Source of the DNA: Symsagittifera roscoffensis
Taxonomy: Eukaryota; Xenacoelomorpha; Acoela; Convolutidae
Assembly (NCBI RefSeq): GCF_963678635.1
Contig: NC_087065.1
Coordinates: forward strand, 990,001-1,054,000
Reading direction: 5' to 3'
Length of the DNA stretch: 64,000 nucleotides
The notes beneath the pieces were generated by a model, which had not been told where the DNA came from, did not search any database, and saw only the letters and a program-made list of their open reading frames with translations. Numbering within the stretch: position 1 is the stretch's first letter; every line of letters begins with the position of its first letter. Positions 1-10,700 of the stretch are shown here, piece after piece. A program made the translations under genes and the position numbers.

Positions 1-210
1 ATGAAAAGGAAAAAGATTCGTTAAAGGTTTGTCATTTTTCCAGTCTTCTTTAACTTTTCTGAAACTCGATTTGCAAAAGTTGATTTCAAAAAGTAGTCTA
101 AATTGAAAGAAAAGTTGTAAGCGTGAGGAAATGAATTTTAGAGAAAGGTTAAAATTATTGGCTTAAAACTGTATGGGCAAAAAATAGTGGGGCAAATTGT
201 TACGGTTTTT

Positions 211-426
211 GGCTTATTTCCAGTTTCCTCCCCCTTGTAAAATCACAAAAAAAAGCTAATCGAAAACTACTTACACGGTAATTTGAATGAAAGAAATGTT
301 GCAAAAGTTTTCTAATCTGTTCACGCTGACACGTTTTGAGGCAGTTTATCCTCAGAAAACCAATTTTAAAGAGACCTTCATCTTTCGAATTTCAGAAAAA
401 CGCAAAGGGTGTACTGGAAAAGATCC
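211..426 (+). mobile_element. MITE A copy (old)
   Basis: About 215 bp with imperfect terminal inverted repeats: it starts GGCTTATTTCCAGTTTCC and ends with a decayed ACTGGAAAAGATCC. The 8 bases on each side (cggttttt / aagttttt) look like a worn target-site duplication. It has no coding capacity. Family A is defined by better copies at 7730-8163 and 8440-8650. Confidence 0.6.
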
Positions 427-1195
427 AAGTTTTTGAAGGTAGCATACCTAAAAAAATTATTGTTACTAGTCTGGAATGGTTATTAAAAAGTCCGCGGCCA
501 AAATATTGGTTTGATCAGTTGTAAGCAGTCTGAAACTGGACCGATGACTTTTTGCGTTGATGTCTCAGCTCGAACAACCATGCATTGTGTGAAAAGAACT
601 CTGTTTTGCTGGTGGGGAGCGGGTAGGAGGTAACAGAAGAATCGCCGGCCATTGTTGCCCGAAAAAGCGAGAACGCACGTGCAAGCAATGACCGATAAAC
701 TAGTTTACATTACGAAGATGGACCTCATTTACCAAAATTATCATGATTCACCATGAGCGTAAACCGATTCGTTTCTCATTAATTGAAACTGATGAATGTT
801 TATTATGTTTTCACTTGTACACTAGACTTAAAAGATTGCATCTGCATGAGTCATCTTGATAGTTACCCAAAAACTAAAGGTTTCTAATTTATCTATTGAA
901 AAAAATCAGCAATGATAGTGATTTTGTCGTGATTGTTTTTTCCTGTGTTCAAATCAGCAAAACTCTGAAAAATTAACGCATCTTCCATAATCACGGCCAC
1001 TTTTCTCAAAATGAATAAGTAAAAATTGTAGAGATTTGCTTTTCTGAAATTCGATTTGCAAATGTTGATTTTAAAGAAATGGTCTAAATTGAAACAAACT
1101 TGTCAATGTGAGGAAATGAATATTAGAGGAAGGTAAAAAAATATTGGCTTAAAAATGTATGGGCCAAAAATGTGGGGTAAAATGTTTTGAATCGT

Positions 1196-1410
1196 AGCTC
1201 TTTTCCAGTTTCCCTCCCCCTTGTAAAACCACAAAAAAAGCTGTTCAAAAATTGCTTACACGATTATTTGAATGAAAAAAATGTTGCAAATGTTTGCTCA
1301 CCTGTTCACGCGGACACGTTTTAACGCAGTTTATAGCAAGAAAACTAATTTTTAAAAAACTTTCATCTTTTGAATTTCAGAAAAAAGCAAAGGGGTACTG
1401 GAAAAGGGCC
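1196..1410 (+). mobile_element. MITE A copy (old)
   Basis: Same ~215-bp element as 211-426 in the second half of the repeat unit. It starts AGCTCTTTTCCAGTTTCCC and ends ACTGGAAAAGGGCC. It was amplified as part of the host repeat and probably did not arrive as a separate insertion. Confidence 0.55.
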
Positions 1411-2597
1411 AAGTTTTTAAAAGTAGCATACCTAAAATTTTATTCTTACTAGTCTGGAATGGTTATTAAAAAAATCCGCGGCCAAAAGTTTGGTATGATC
1501 AGTTTTAAGGAGTCTGAAAATGGACCGATGATTTTTTGCGTTGATCTCTCAGCTCGAAAAACAAAACATTTTGCGAAAAGAACTCTGTTGTGCTGGTTGG
1601 GAAGGAGTAGGAGGTAACAGAAAAATCACCGGCCATTGGTGCCTGAAAAAGCGAGAACGCATGTGCAATCAGTGACCGACAAATTGGTTTACGTTACGAA
1701 GATGGACCTCAATTACCAAGCTTATCAAGATTCACCATGTGCGTAAAGCGATTCGTTTCTCTTTAAATGAAACTGATGAAAGTTTTTTATGGTTTCACTT
1801 GTACACTAGACTTAAATGATTGCATCTGCATGAGTCATCTTGGTAGTTGCCCAAGAATAAAAGGTTTCTGATTTTTCTATTGAATTAAAATCAGCAATGA
1901 TATTGATTTTGTCATGATTTTTTTTTCCTATTTGCAAATCAGCAAAACTCTGAAAAACTAACGCATTTTCCGAAATCACGGCCAGATGGATTCCTAAAAC
2001 ATTTTTCATTGCTTCAACGCTTTTTCAGTTGTTTTATTGGGATTTTCTTCAAATGAATGAGTAAAAAGGCTAGAGATTTGCTGTTTAGAGAGTTGAATTT
2101 TGTTGCTACTGCAACCTTTGGTGTAAAGTTTTCGCTGAATTCAGTTACCACATTGATTAATTTTTGGGCTTCAATTTTTCCATGTTGACGATTTTGTCAT
2201 TTGCTGCCAATGTCAAAGTTTTGATGTTCTTTTCTTCTTCAATTTGTTTGCGCAGATCCAATTTAATTCAGAGATAATTAGAAAAAGTATGGTTTTTGCT
2301 AGAGGCAGTGAAATGGTAAAAGCGTCAAGAGCATCGCTTAACAGTGGGAATAAAATGAGGAGTCTTAATTTATATTTGTCAAATTAGTCTGCTTACTTGA
2401 TTTTCGCTTAACATTGAGTGATAAATTAAAACTCAGTGATAGATAATTGCTAATTTTGGAAGCAAAATAGAGTTCTAATCTGTTTTGTTTTTAGTATTAC
2501 AAGCAAGAATCATTAATTCTTGGAAATTCTCAGTTTTTGCTTAGCTTGTAATAATCTAGATGAGACAAAATTAAGCTTGGTGTCAAAAGCGGTGTCG

Positions 2598-2785
2598 AAT
2601 AGGATCTTTCCCTCACCTCACACGGGAATCAATTTTTGGGAGTAACGAAAATTTACGAGGTTGTTTGTGAAGAACAAATATATTTATCATGACCTAAGTA
2701 GTTTGTCAACTTTCATAACAATCGGATAATTTGGTTAACATTTTTTTTGTAAATTTGCTAGTGGGGATGATCAGGAAAAAGAGTC
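2598..2785 (+). mobile_element. MITE B copy (old)
   Basis: This ~190-bp segment runs from a C-rich left end (ctttccctcacctcacacg) to a right end of aggaaaaagagtcg. It is recognisably the same family as 6459-6660 and 7878-8091, through the internal run catgacctaagtagtttgtc and the closing cataacaatcggataatt. It sits across the junction of the two 2.76-kb repeat copies. Confidence 0.5.
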
Positions 2786-2975
2786 GTTTTAGGGTTGTCT
2801 TTTTCCAGTCCTCTTTATTTTTTCTGAAATTCGATTAGCAAAAGTTGATTTTAAACAATAGTCTAAATTGAAACAAAAGTTGCAAGCGTGAGGAAATGAA
2901 TTTTAGAGAAAGGTTACAATTATTGGCTTAAAACTGTATGGGCAAAAACTAGTGGGGTAAAATGTTACGGTTTTC

Positions 2976-3190
2976 GGCTCTTTTCCAATTTCCCTCCCCG
3001 TGTAAAATCACAGTAAAGTCTGCTCGAAAATTGCTTACACGGTAATGTGAATATAAAATTTTGCAGAATTTTGCTCACCTGTTCTTGCTGACAAGTTTTA
3101 ACGCAGTTTACAGCAAAAAAAAAACTAATTTTAAAGAGACTTTCATCTTCTGAATTCCAGAAAAAGCAAAGGTGGTACTCAAAAAGAGCC
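2976..3190 (+). mobile_element. MITE A copy
   Basis: 215-bp copy with terminal inverted repeats GGCTCTTTTCCAATTTCCC and a right end CAAAAAGAGCC. It is embedded in the 2.76-kb repeat and non-coding. Confidence 0.6.
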
Positions 3191-3951
3191 GAGTTTTTGA
3201 AGGTAGCATACCTAAAGTTCTGTTGTTACTAGTCTGGATTGGTTATTTAAAAAAAACGCGGCCAAAATATTGATTTGATCAGTTGTAAGCAATCTGAAAA
3301 TGGACCTATGATTTTTTGCTTTGATGTCTCAGGTCAAACAATAAAACATTTTGCAAAAAAACTCTGTTTTGCTGGTAGGGAGGGGGTAGGAGGTAATGGA
3401 AGAACCACCAACCATTGTTGCCTGAAAAAACGAGAACGCACGTGCAAGCAAAGACCGAGTAAATTAGTTTAAGTTTTGAAGATGGACCTCATTTACAAGA
3501 TTATAATTAATCGCCATGAGCGTAAAGCGATTCGTTTCTCATTCGAAGAACGTTTAATATGTTTTCATTTGTACTCCAGACAACTCCAAAGATTGCACCT
3601 GCATGAGTCATTATGATATTCGCCCAAAATTAAAGGTTTCTAAAATTTCTATTGAAATAAAATCAGCAATGATAGTGATTTTCTCATGATTGTTTTTTCC
3701 TGTATCCAAATCAGCAAAACTCTGAAAAACTAACGCATCTTCCATAATCACGGCCACTTTTCTCAAAATGAATAAGTAAAAAGTGTACAGATTTGCTTTT
3801 CTGAAATTTGATTTGCAAATGTTGATTTTAAAGAAATGGTCTAAATTGAAACAAACTTGTCAATGTGAGGAAATGAATATTAGAGGAAGGTAAAAAAATA
3901 TTGGCTTAAAAATGTATGGGCCAAAAATGTGGGGTAAAATGTTTTGAATCG

Positions 3952-4168
3952 TAGCTCTTTTCCAGTTTCCCTCCCCCTTGTAAAACCACAAAAAAAGCTG
4001 TTCAAAAATTGCTTACACGATTATTTGAATGAAAAAAATGTTGCAAATGTTTGCTCACCTGTTCACGCGGACACGTTTTAACGCAGTTTATAGCAAGAAA
4101 ACTAATTTTTAAAAAACTTTCATCTTTTGAATTTCAGAAAAAAGCAAAGGGGTACTGGAAAAGGGCCA
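3952..4168 (+). mobile_element. MITE A copy
   Basis: Counterpart of 1196-1410 in the second repeat unit, with nearly the same sequence. It ends ACTGGAAAAGGGCC. Confidence 0.55.
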
Positions 4169-5477
4169 AGTTTTTAAAAGTAGCATACCTAAAATTTTAT
4201 TCTTACTAGTCTGGAATGGTTATTAAAAAAATCCGCGGCCAAAAATTTGGTATGATCAGTTTTAATCAGACTGAAAATGGACCGATGATTTTTTGCGTTG
4301 ATCTCTCAGCTCGAAAAACAAAACATTTGCGAAAAGAACTCTGTTGTGCTGGTTGGGAAGGAGTAGGAAGTAACAGAAAAATCACCGGCCATTGGTGCCT
4401 GAAAAAGCGAGAACGCATATGCAATCAGTGACCAATAAATTGGTTTACGTTACGAAGATGGACCTCAATTACCAAGATTATCATGGTTCACCATGTGCGT
4501 AAAGCGATTCGTTTCTCTTTAAATGAAACTGATGAAAGTTTTTTATGGTTTCACTTGTACACTAGACTTAAATGATTGCATCTGCATGAGTCATCTTGGT
4601 AGTTGCCCAAGAATAAAAGGTTTCTGATTTTTCTATTGAATTAAAATCAGCAATGATATTGATTTTGTCATGATTTTTTTTTCCTATTTGCAAATCAGCA
4701 AAACTCTGAAAAACTAACGCATTTTCCGAAATCTCGGCCAGATGGATTCGTAAAACATTTTTCATTGCTTCAACGCTTTTTCAGTTGTTTTATTGGGATT
4801 TTCTTCAAATGAATGAGTAAAAAGGGTAGAGATTTGTTGTTTAGAGAGTTGAATTTTTTTGCTACTGCAACCTTTGGTGTAAAGTTTTCGCTGAATTCAG
4901 TTACCACATTGATTAATTTTTGGGCTTAAATTTTCCATGTTGACGATTTTGTCATTTGCTGCCAATGTCAAAGTTTTGATGTTCTTTTCTTCTTCAATTT
5001 GTTTGCGCAGATCCAATTTGATTCAGAGATAATTAGAAAAAGTATGGTTTTTGCTAGAAGCAGTGAAATGGTAAAAGCGTCAAGAGCAACGCTTAACAGT
5101 GTGAATAAAAGGAAAAACCTTAATGCATATTTGTCAATTTAGTCTGCTTACTTGATTTCTTTTTAAAATTGAGTGATAAATAAAAAACAGTGAAAGATGA
5201 TTGCTAATTTTGGACACAAAATTTAGTTCTAATCTGTTTATTTTTAATATTACAAGCAAAAATCATTAACTCTCGGAAATTCTCAATTTTTGCTTAGCTT
5301 GGAACAACCTAGACGAGACAAAATTAGGCTTGGTGTCAAAAACGGGTTCAAATGGAATATTTCCCCCACCTCACACGAGCATCAAATTTTGGGTGTAACA
5401 AAAACTTTTACGAGGTTGGTTGTGAAGAACAATTATATTTATCATGACCTAAGTAGTTTGTCAGTTTTCATAACAAT

Positions 5478-6050
5478 AGTAGTAGTGGTGGTACGATAGG
5501 CTTCTGGGTAGATCCACGGGTGTGACCCCTCACTGATCAGTTTAAATGAGTTTTCCAGCTGGATTGCATTGTCGGCAGAGCCAGAAGATGCGTCAAGTGC
5601 ACGGGACTAGCTCGTTGTACTGCGTTTCCACGTAATTCCAATATACTCGTGTTAGATTTTGTTTCAGATTTGTTGCGTCGCTAAAGTCAACTTTTTTTGA
5701 GAAATTGTTATACAGTAAAGCTGCTTTTTTCCAGAACTTTTCATCTTTTTTGCATAATCGATATTTTGGCAATTCGAATTCGTTGTTATTTCCTTGTCGG
5801 GTTGTTTGATTCGTGTTCCAACTTACATACTGAACCGCTGCTATATCGTAATCACCGCAGTTACTTTTCCAGAAGAGCAATATGTCGTGCAACGCCATAT
5901 ATATGGACACTGGCAGTAGATTAGCTGTTTTCAATTTTGTGCCATATGATGATTGTAACCGTATATCCAAGACATGGCTCTCGAATGCACTTTTTCAATG
6001 ACTTTCAACGCTTCCTTGTTATAAAATACCGCTTGTGAGCCATATTATAA
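5478..6050 (-). mobile_element. 5'-truncated LINE, ORF2 C-terminal tail and 3' end
   Basis: On the minus strand an open segment (5593-5970, ~125 residues, open at its N-terminal side) has the look of the C-terminal tail of a CR1/L2/Jockey-type LINE ORF2: an ALHDILLFWKS stretch, an acidic Tyr-Asp turn, a basic KYRLCKKDEKFW stretch, then the ALLYNNFSKKV segment and a final amphipathic helix. This is recognition of overall pattern; no catalytic domain is present. Downstream in element sense, a 3' end with (CCACTACTACTA)-like triplets abuts host repeat DNA. The host text cataacaat / atcggacaat is split by the insertion, so the boundaries are well defined and the element is 5'-truncated and dead. 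Confidence 0.6.
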
Positions 6051-6306
6051 TCGGACAATTTTACAACAAGTTTCTTTGTAAATATTTGCAAGTGGGGATG
6101 AAAAGGAAAAAGAGTCGTTAAATGATTGTCTTTTTCCAGTCCTCTTTAACTTTTCTGAAATTCGATTTGCAAAAGTTGATTTCAAAAAATAGTCTAAATT
6201 GAAACAAAAGTTGTAAGCGTCGGGTGATGAACTTTATAGAAAGGTGAAAAATACTGGCTTAAACCTGTATGGGCAAAAAATGGTGGGGTAAAATGTTACG
6301 TTTTTT

Positions 6307-6730
6307 GGCTCTTTTCCAGTTTCCCTCCCCCTTGTAAATTGACAAAAAAAGTCGTTCGAATATTGCTTACACGGTAATTTGAATGTAAGAAATGTTGCAA
6401 AAGTTTGCTCACCTGTTCACGCTGACACGTTTTAACGCAGTTTACAGCAAGAAAACTCGGCTCTTTTTCCTTTCCCCCCCATCTGCAAATTTTTATACTT
6501 GAATTTACTGTTCAATTTGTCCGATTGTCATGAACATTGGCATGTAGACTGATTAGTCCATGACAAACATATTTGGTCCCCATAATTAACATTGTAAGAC
6601 AGCTCTTTAGATCATAAAAATCATGTTTGAGTGAGGCGGGGGGGGGGAGGAAAAAGAGCCGAAAACTCATTTTAAAGAGACTTTCATCTTCTGAATTCCA
6701 GAAAAAGCAAAGGGGTACTGGGAAAGGGCC
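6307..6730 (+). mobile_element. MITE A copy with nested MITE B
   Basis: Left end GGCTCTTTTCCAGTTTCCC at 6307 and right end GGGAAAGGGCC ending at 6730. Removing the 202-bp MITE B at 6459-6660 and one 8-bp duplication gives the usual ~215-bp MITE A length. Confidence 0.65.
6459..6660 (-). mobile_element. MITE B with perfect 8-bp target-site duplication
   Basis: A 202-bp element with perfect terminal inverted repeats GGCTCTTTTTCC / GGAAAAAGAGCC. It is flanked by identical 8-mers gaaaactc at 6451-6458 and 6661-6668. Uninterrupted MITE A copies carry a single matching site here. TIRs plus 8-bp duplications fit a cut-and-paste DNA transposon derivative of a superfamily with 8-bp duplications, such as hAT or P; the TIR sequence alone does not decide which. 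It is oriented opposite to the 7878-8091 copy. Confidence 0.85.
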
Positions 6731-7075
6731 AAGTTTTTGAAGGTAGCATACCTAATATTCTATTGTTACTAGTCTGGAATAGTTATTTAAAAAAATCCGC
6801 GGCCAAAGTATTGGGTTGATCAGTTGTAAGCAGTCTGAAAAAGGACCGATGATTTTTTGCGTTGATGTCTCAGTTGGGATCCTTGGCGCACAACAAAACA
6901 TTTTGCGAAAAGAACTCTGTTTTGCTAGTGGGGAGGGGGTAGGAGGTAACGGTAGAATCAGCGGCCATTGTTGCCTCAAAAAGCAAGAACGCACGTGCAA
7001 GGAATGACCGATAAATTAGTTTACGTTACGAAGATGGAGCTCATTTACCAAGATTATCATGATTCACCATGAGCA

Positions 7076-7258
7076 AACTCAAGTTATAGTTAAATAAAAG
7101 TAACAACGGTAATTGTTTTAGTTTGCGAAAGTCACTGATAATCATGGCTCTTCATCCACAAGCCACTCCCCCTCCCCCGCCTATCCAATTTTACATGTTG
7201 ACTTGTAAAGTCTGGAAGTGAGGGGTGGGGTCTAGGAGTTAGAGCCTTAGATAGTCAT
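7076..7258. other. unassigned sequence upstream of exon 1
   Basis: No gene seen. Contains C-rich and G-rich tracts (7166-7180, 7220-7235) typical of the subterminal parts of MITE B, probably from degraded copies. Confidence 0.4.
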
Positions 7259-7470
7259 TGGCTCTTTTTCCTCCCCCCTCCACCTCACATAAGCATCAAT
7301 TTTCTGCCGTAACGAGGGGTTTTGCAAGGTCAAATATATGACCAAATATGTTTGTCATAGCCTTATTAGTCTGCATGCCAAAATTTGTAACAATCGGACA
7401 ATCGAGAACAGAAAAATTACCGTGAAAATTCGCTGGTGGGCGGGGGGGGGGTTGAGGATGATGAAGAGCA
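7259..7470 (+). mobile_element. MITE B family copy, about 210 bp
   Basis: Starts GGCTCTTTTTCCTCCCCCC and shares the internal gtcatagccttattagtctgcatgcc and acaatcggacaatcg blocks with other B copies. The right end, after a G tract, is decayed (ggatgatgaagagc). It lies about 100 bases upstream of the first coding exon, so it may sit in the promoter or 5' UTR of that gene. Confidence 0.55.
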
Positions 7471-7578
7471 TATTCGTTTTCTCCCCTTCAGCAGAGACGA
7501 CTAAAATAAACTGTTTATAAAGGCCAATTAGGATTTACTGAAAAAAGAGGAGAGTTAAACTGACTTCTGCTATTCGGT

Positions 7579-7725
7579 ATGGAAGAAGAAGACAAAGAAA
7601 AAGAGAAAAAACAAAGTAAGGAGAACAAGAAGGAGGAGGAGGAGGAGGGGGCTACAGGGGGAGGGGCAACAGAAGATGACACGGAAGACCCATCTCAGTC
7701 CCAGTCTAGGAAACACCATAAGAAG
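7579..7725 (+). CDS. exon 1 of the Lys/Glu-rich gene
   Basis: Coding exon 1 gives residues 1-49: MEEEDKEKEKKQSKENKK, a glutamate run, a Gly/Ala stretch, an acidic and Ser/Gln segment, and a basic RKHHKK end. The in-frame TGA at 7561 makes this ATG the natural start unless an upstream intron exists. The donor is AAGAAG|GTATGG at 7726, phase 0. Four bases after the GT begins a MITE A insertion whose target-site duplication includes this donor. Reading through the donor hits a stop at 7771. Confidence 0.65.
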
Positions 7726-10700
7726 GTATGGCTCTTTTCCAGTTTTCCACCCCCTCGTAAAATCACAAAGTAAAACTGTTCGAAAATTGTTACGGCAATT
7801 TGCATGAAAGAAAGGATGAAAAACTTGTTCACCTGTTTACGCTGACACGTTTTACGCAGAGCATAACATGAAAAACCGGCTCTTTTTCCTTGACCCCACC
7901 CCCCCCCCCCCCCACCTCACTCAAACATGAATTTTATGGTCTAACGTGTGGTTTTACAAGGTTAATTATCGAGACCAATAATGTTTATCATGGCTTAATT
8001 AGTCTGCATGTCAATTTTCATGACAATCAGACAAAGTGAACAGTAACTTCAAATATAAAAATTTGCAGAAGGGGGAAAAGGAAAAAGAGCCAAAAAACCA
8101 TTTTAAATAGAGTTTCATAAATGGAATTTTAGAAAAAAACCAAGGGGGGACTGGAAAAGAGCCAAAGGTATAAGTACAAAAGATATCTATCAAGTGAAAT
8201 TTGTTTATTATTCGGAATGAGTTTTCTCAGGCTCGCTTACACCCTCTCCATTACCCACCCCCAGGAGCGGATCCCCCCACCTGCAAAACTCTGCTGTTGA
8301 ATTTTTGTTCACGTTATCCGAATGTTACGAAAGTAAGCATACGAACTGACTAGGCTATGACAAACAAATATAGACTTCATGATTAACCTTGTAAAACCCC
8401 TCGTTACACCATAAAATTGATGCTTATAAGAGGGGGAGGGGCTCTTTTCCAGTTCTCCCCTTTCAAAATACCGAGGTTTATGTTTGTTTTACGTGTTATT
8501 ACGGCTAAATGCGTAATGTTACGCTGTAAAGTATGAAGAACAAATCTGTTCACAGTTGTCGATTTGTTCACCACGCCAAATTTCTTTGCATGACAGCTTT
8601 AAATCGACTTTTCAAAATTGAACTTAAAAGGGGGAAACTGGAAAAGAGCCGGGGAAGGACCACAGAATTTTCTGCGCCGCAGGCAAACTTTTGAAAAAAA
8701 GGCCAAAAAAAGAGGCGTTTTAGGCACTTTTTGGAAAGCTTAGACCAAAAAATTGCCTTTTTTCGGCGCGCGCTCGCCCCTCAAAATTAGTGTTTATTGG
8801 CGCCCAAGGCGCCTTTAGAAAAATTTTAAGGTCAGGTAGCCAAAAATAGATATCTCAAAATAGTGCAAAGGGGGGCTCTTTTTTGGTTTTCCCCCTCACC
8901 TGACTCAACCATGAATTTTATTTCTAACGAGTGGTTTTACAAGGTTAAGTATGAAGATTAAATTAGCTTGTTACGGCCTAATTAGTCTGCAAGTCAACTT
9001 TTACGACAATTGGACAAGTGAACAGTAACTTCAAACATAAAAGTTTGCAGGTGGGGTAAAAAAGAAAGAAGAGCTCAAAGGGGGACCCTTTGGGTCGACA
9101 TGGGGTCGAATCTCGCCCCCTCTCCCCTAAATCTGCCCCTACCTACCCCAAAATTGAATTTTATTTTTGAGAAAGCAAATTAACACTATCGGACTTTTTT
9201 CCTTGTCCCCCTGCAAATTATGTTACAGGTGAAAATTTTGTTCACAATTTTCGATTCGTATTAAAATTGGAATACGGACTAAATTAGCAAAGGCAAACAT
9301 ACAAGATTTGCATAATTACCCTTGTAAAACCACTCGTTACATCAGTAAAGTGAAAAGTGATGCTCGTGTGAGGGGGGAAGCGACTCTTTTTCCTTCAAAC
9401 CCCTCACTTCACTGGAGCATGAATTTACTCAAATATCATGCTCAGAAAGTGGTAAGAAAAATGAGTTTTTGTTCAGAGCAAATGGCAATAATTTTGATCG
9501 CTTCTATCCTTATTGTGAAATATCAATGATAATTTAAATTACCGTATAAATTAAAGCCCCAACCTTACGTAAAAGGGAATCCTGTTAAGACAATAACACG
9601 GACATTTTCATAAAATTTTTTACTTTTCTTCATTATTTCCTCAGAATTTTCTAACACAACATGATTTGGTCTAACTTGAGCTAGGTCGTGCGCTATATAG
9701 TGTACTGACTATCTAAATCATAGCTTATAATGGCTGAAACTATGCTGAAGTCTAGGTGAAACATATCTGAAACCTCCGTTTTCTCGATATTTTTTTTTGA
9801 AAAGAACTATAATTCGCGAGAATAAAGTAAGACTTTATTCATATATGAATTGGCATCTGTACCAAAATCTCGAATGAATATTTTTCATTTGCAAGTTTAA
9901 CAAGCTTTTTTGTCCAGGTAAATGTAAACTTAGTAATCAAAATCATTTCAATTGATCAGTATTAGCAATAATCCTTGAAAATTGTTGAAAAAAAAAAACG
10001 TTTATGATTCGAATCTTTCTTGGTTTTTTGTCAATTAATATAATAAATTCAATTCAAATTCTGAGAAACTCCAACATTCTTGCTAAAAAAAAACAAACTC
10101 CCATTTTATCCAAATTTTTATCAATTTTATTATTCTGACATTTAAAAAAGGGAAATTTCTGTGGAAATTTCGGAGAAAATTTTCAAAAATTACTACTTTT
10201 ATTTGGCAAAAATCAATTAGTTTTGGAAGTACACCCTTTTTCTAGAAATCCACAGACTTTCTGCCTATTAATCTGTATAGAAATGAATCGATCTAGGTTA
10301 AAGCTAAAAACAAGCATATTAGAATGTGGTTTTATTTCAACTAAAATTTCATAAAAGTTCATATTCTCTCTTTCGCTTCTACAACAATAATTATCATGGT
10401 TTTTCCTGATTTTAGGTTAATTCCTGATTTCTGTTTCATATATTTTCTCGTTATTGGACCCAACTTGCATGCAATTTTAAGTAGAACCGGGGAAATTTGG
10501 AGGAAATATTATCAATTGAACAAACAATTTACCGGCAGAGATAAATATAGTGATAAACCTCAAACGACTGAATATTACATTTAAATTTACGAAAGAATTG
10601 ATGATTGAAACTACAGCAATTCAATTGTTTGTTATCTGAATTTTTTTTTATAGCAGGCATATCTCGGAAAATTTTCAATTGAAGTTCAAGTAGAAATACT

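Larger units (their letters stand above)
1..2765. repeat. 2.76-kb tandem repeat, copy 1
   Basis: This stretch recurs almost completely starting at about 2766; landmarks such as the segment at 1812-2009 reappear at 4568-4765, an offset of 2756-2766 bases. Inside the unit there is a second level: the first ~985 bases and the following ~1.8 kb share the same block (a ~220-bp MITE A copy plus flanks), so the unit is itself a diverged dimer. Short open frames here are repeated along with the unit, lack family hits and are not called as genes. Confidence 0.85.
2766..5477. repeat. 2.76-kb tandem repeat, copy 2 (left part)
   Basis: Second copy of the 2.76-kb unit. It follows copy 1 base for base over long stretches. 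At 5477 it is interrupted by a LINE tail and resumes at about 6050 with atcggacaattttac, which continues the copy-1 text cataacaatcggataattt. Confidence 0.85.
6051..7075. repeat. 2.76-kb repeat, copy 2 end and partial copy 3
   Basis: After the LINE insertion the host repeat resumes. From about 6090 a third, partial copy begins with aggaaaaagagtcgtta and the familiar gtctaaattgaaacaaaag block. It carries a MITE A copy with a nested MITE B, and ends near 7075 where similarity to copies 1 and 2 stops. Confidence 0.75.
8262..9141 (-). mobile_element. hAT-type MITE, second copy, disrupted by MITE A and B insertions
   Basis: The left end CAGGAGCGGATCC and right end AAATCTGCCCCTA are worn forms of the CAGGGGCGGAT TIR seen at 20216-20643. 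The flanking 8-mers cccacccc / cctacccc match at 7 of 8 positions. The core (ctgcgccgcaggc, cgcgcgctcgcccctcaaa, ggcgcccaaggcgcc, ccctttgggtcg) is the reverse complement of the 20216 copy. MITE B-like sequence (from ~8275), MITE A (8440-8650) and MITE B (8874-9075) interrupt it. Confidence 0.7.

Noticed and set aside
1812-2009. 65-codon minus-strand frame, recurring at 4568-4765.
   Set aside because: It recurs only because the 2.76-kb unit is duplicated. No domain, and no support for translation.
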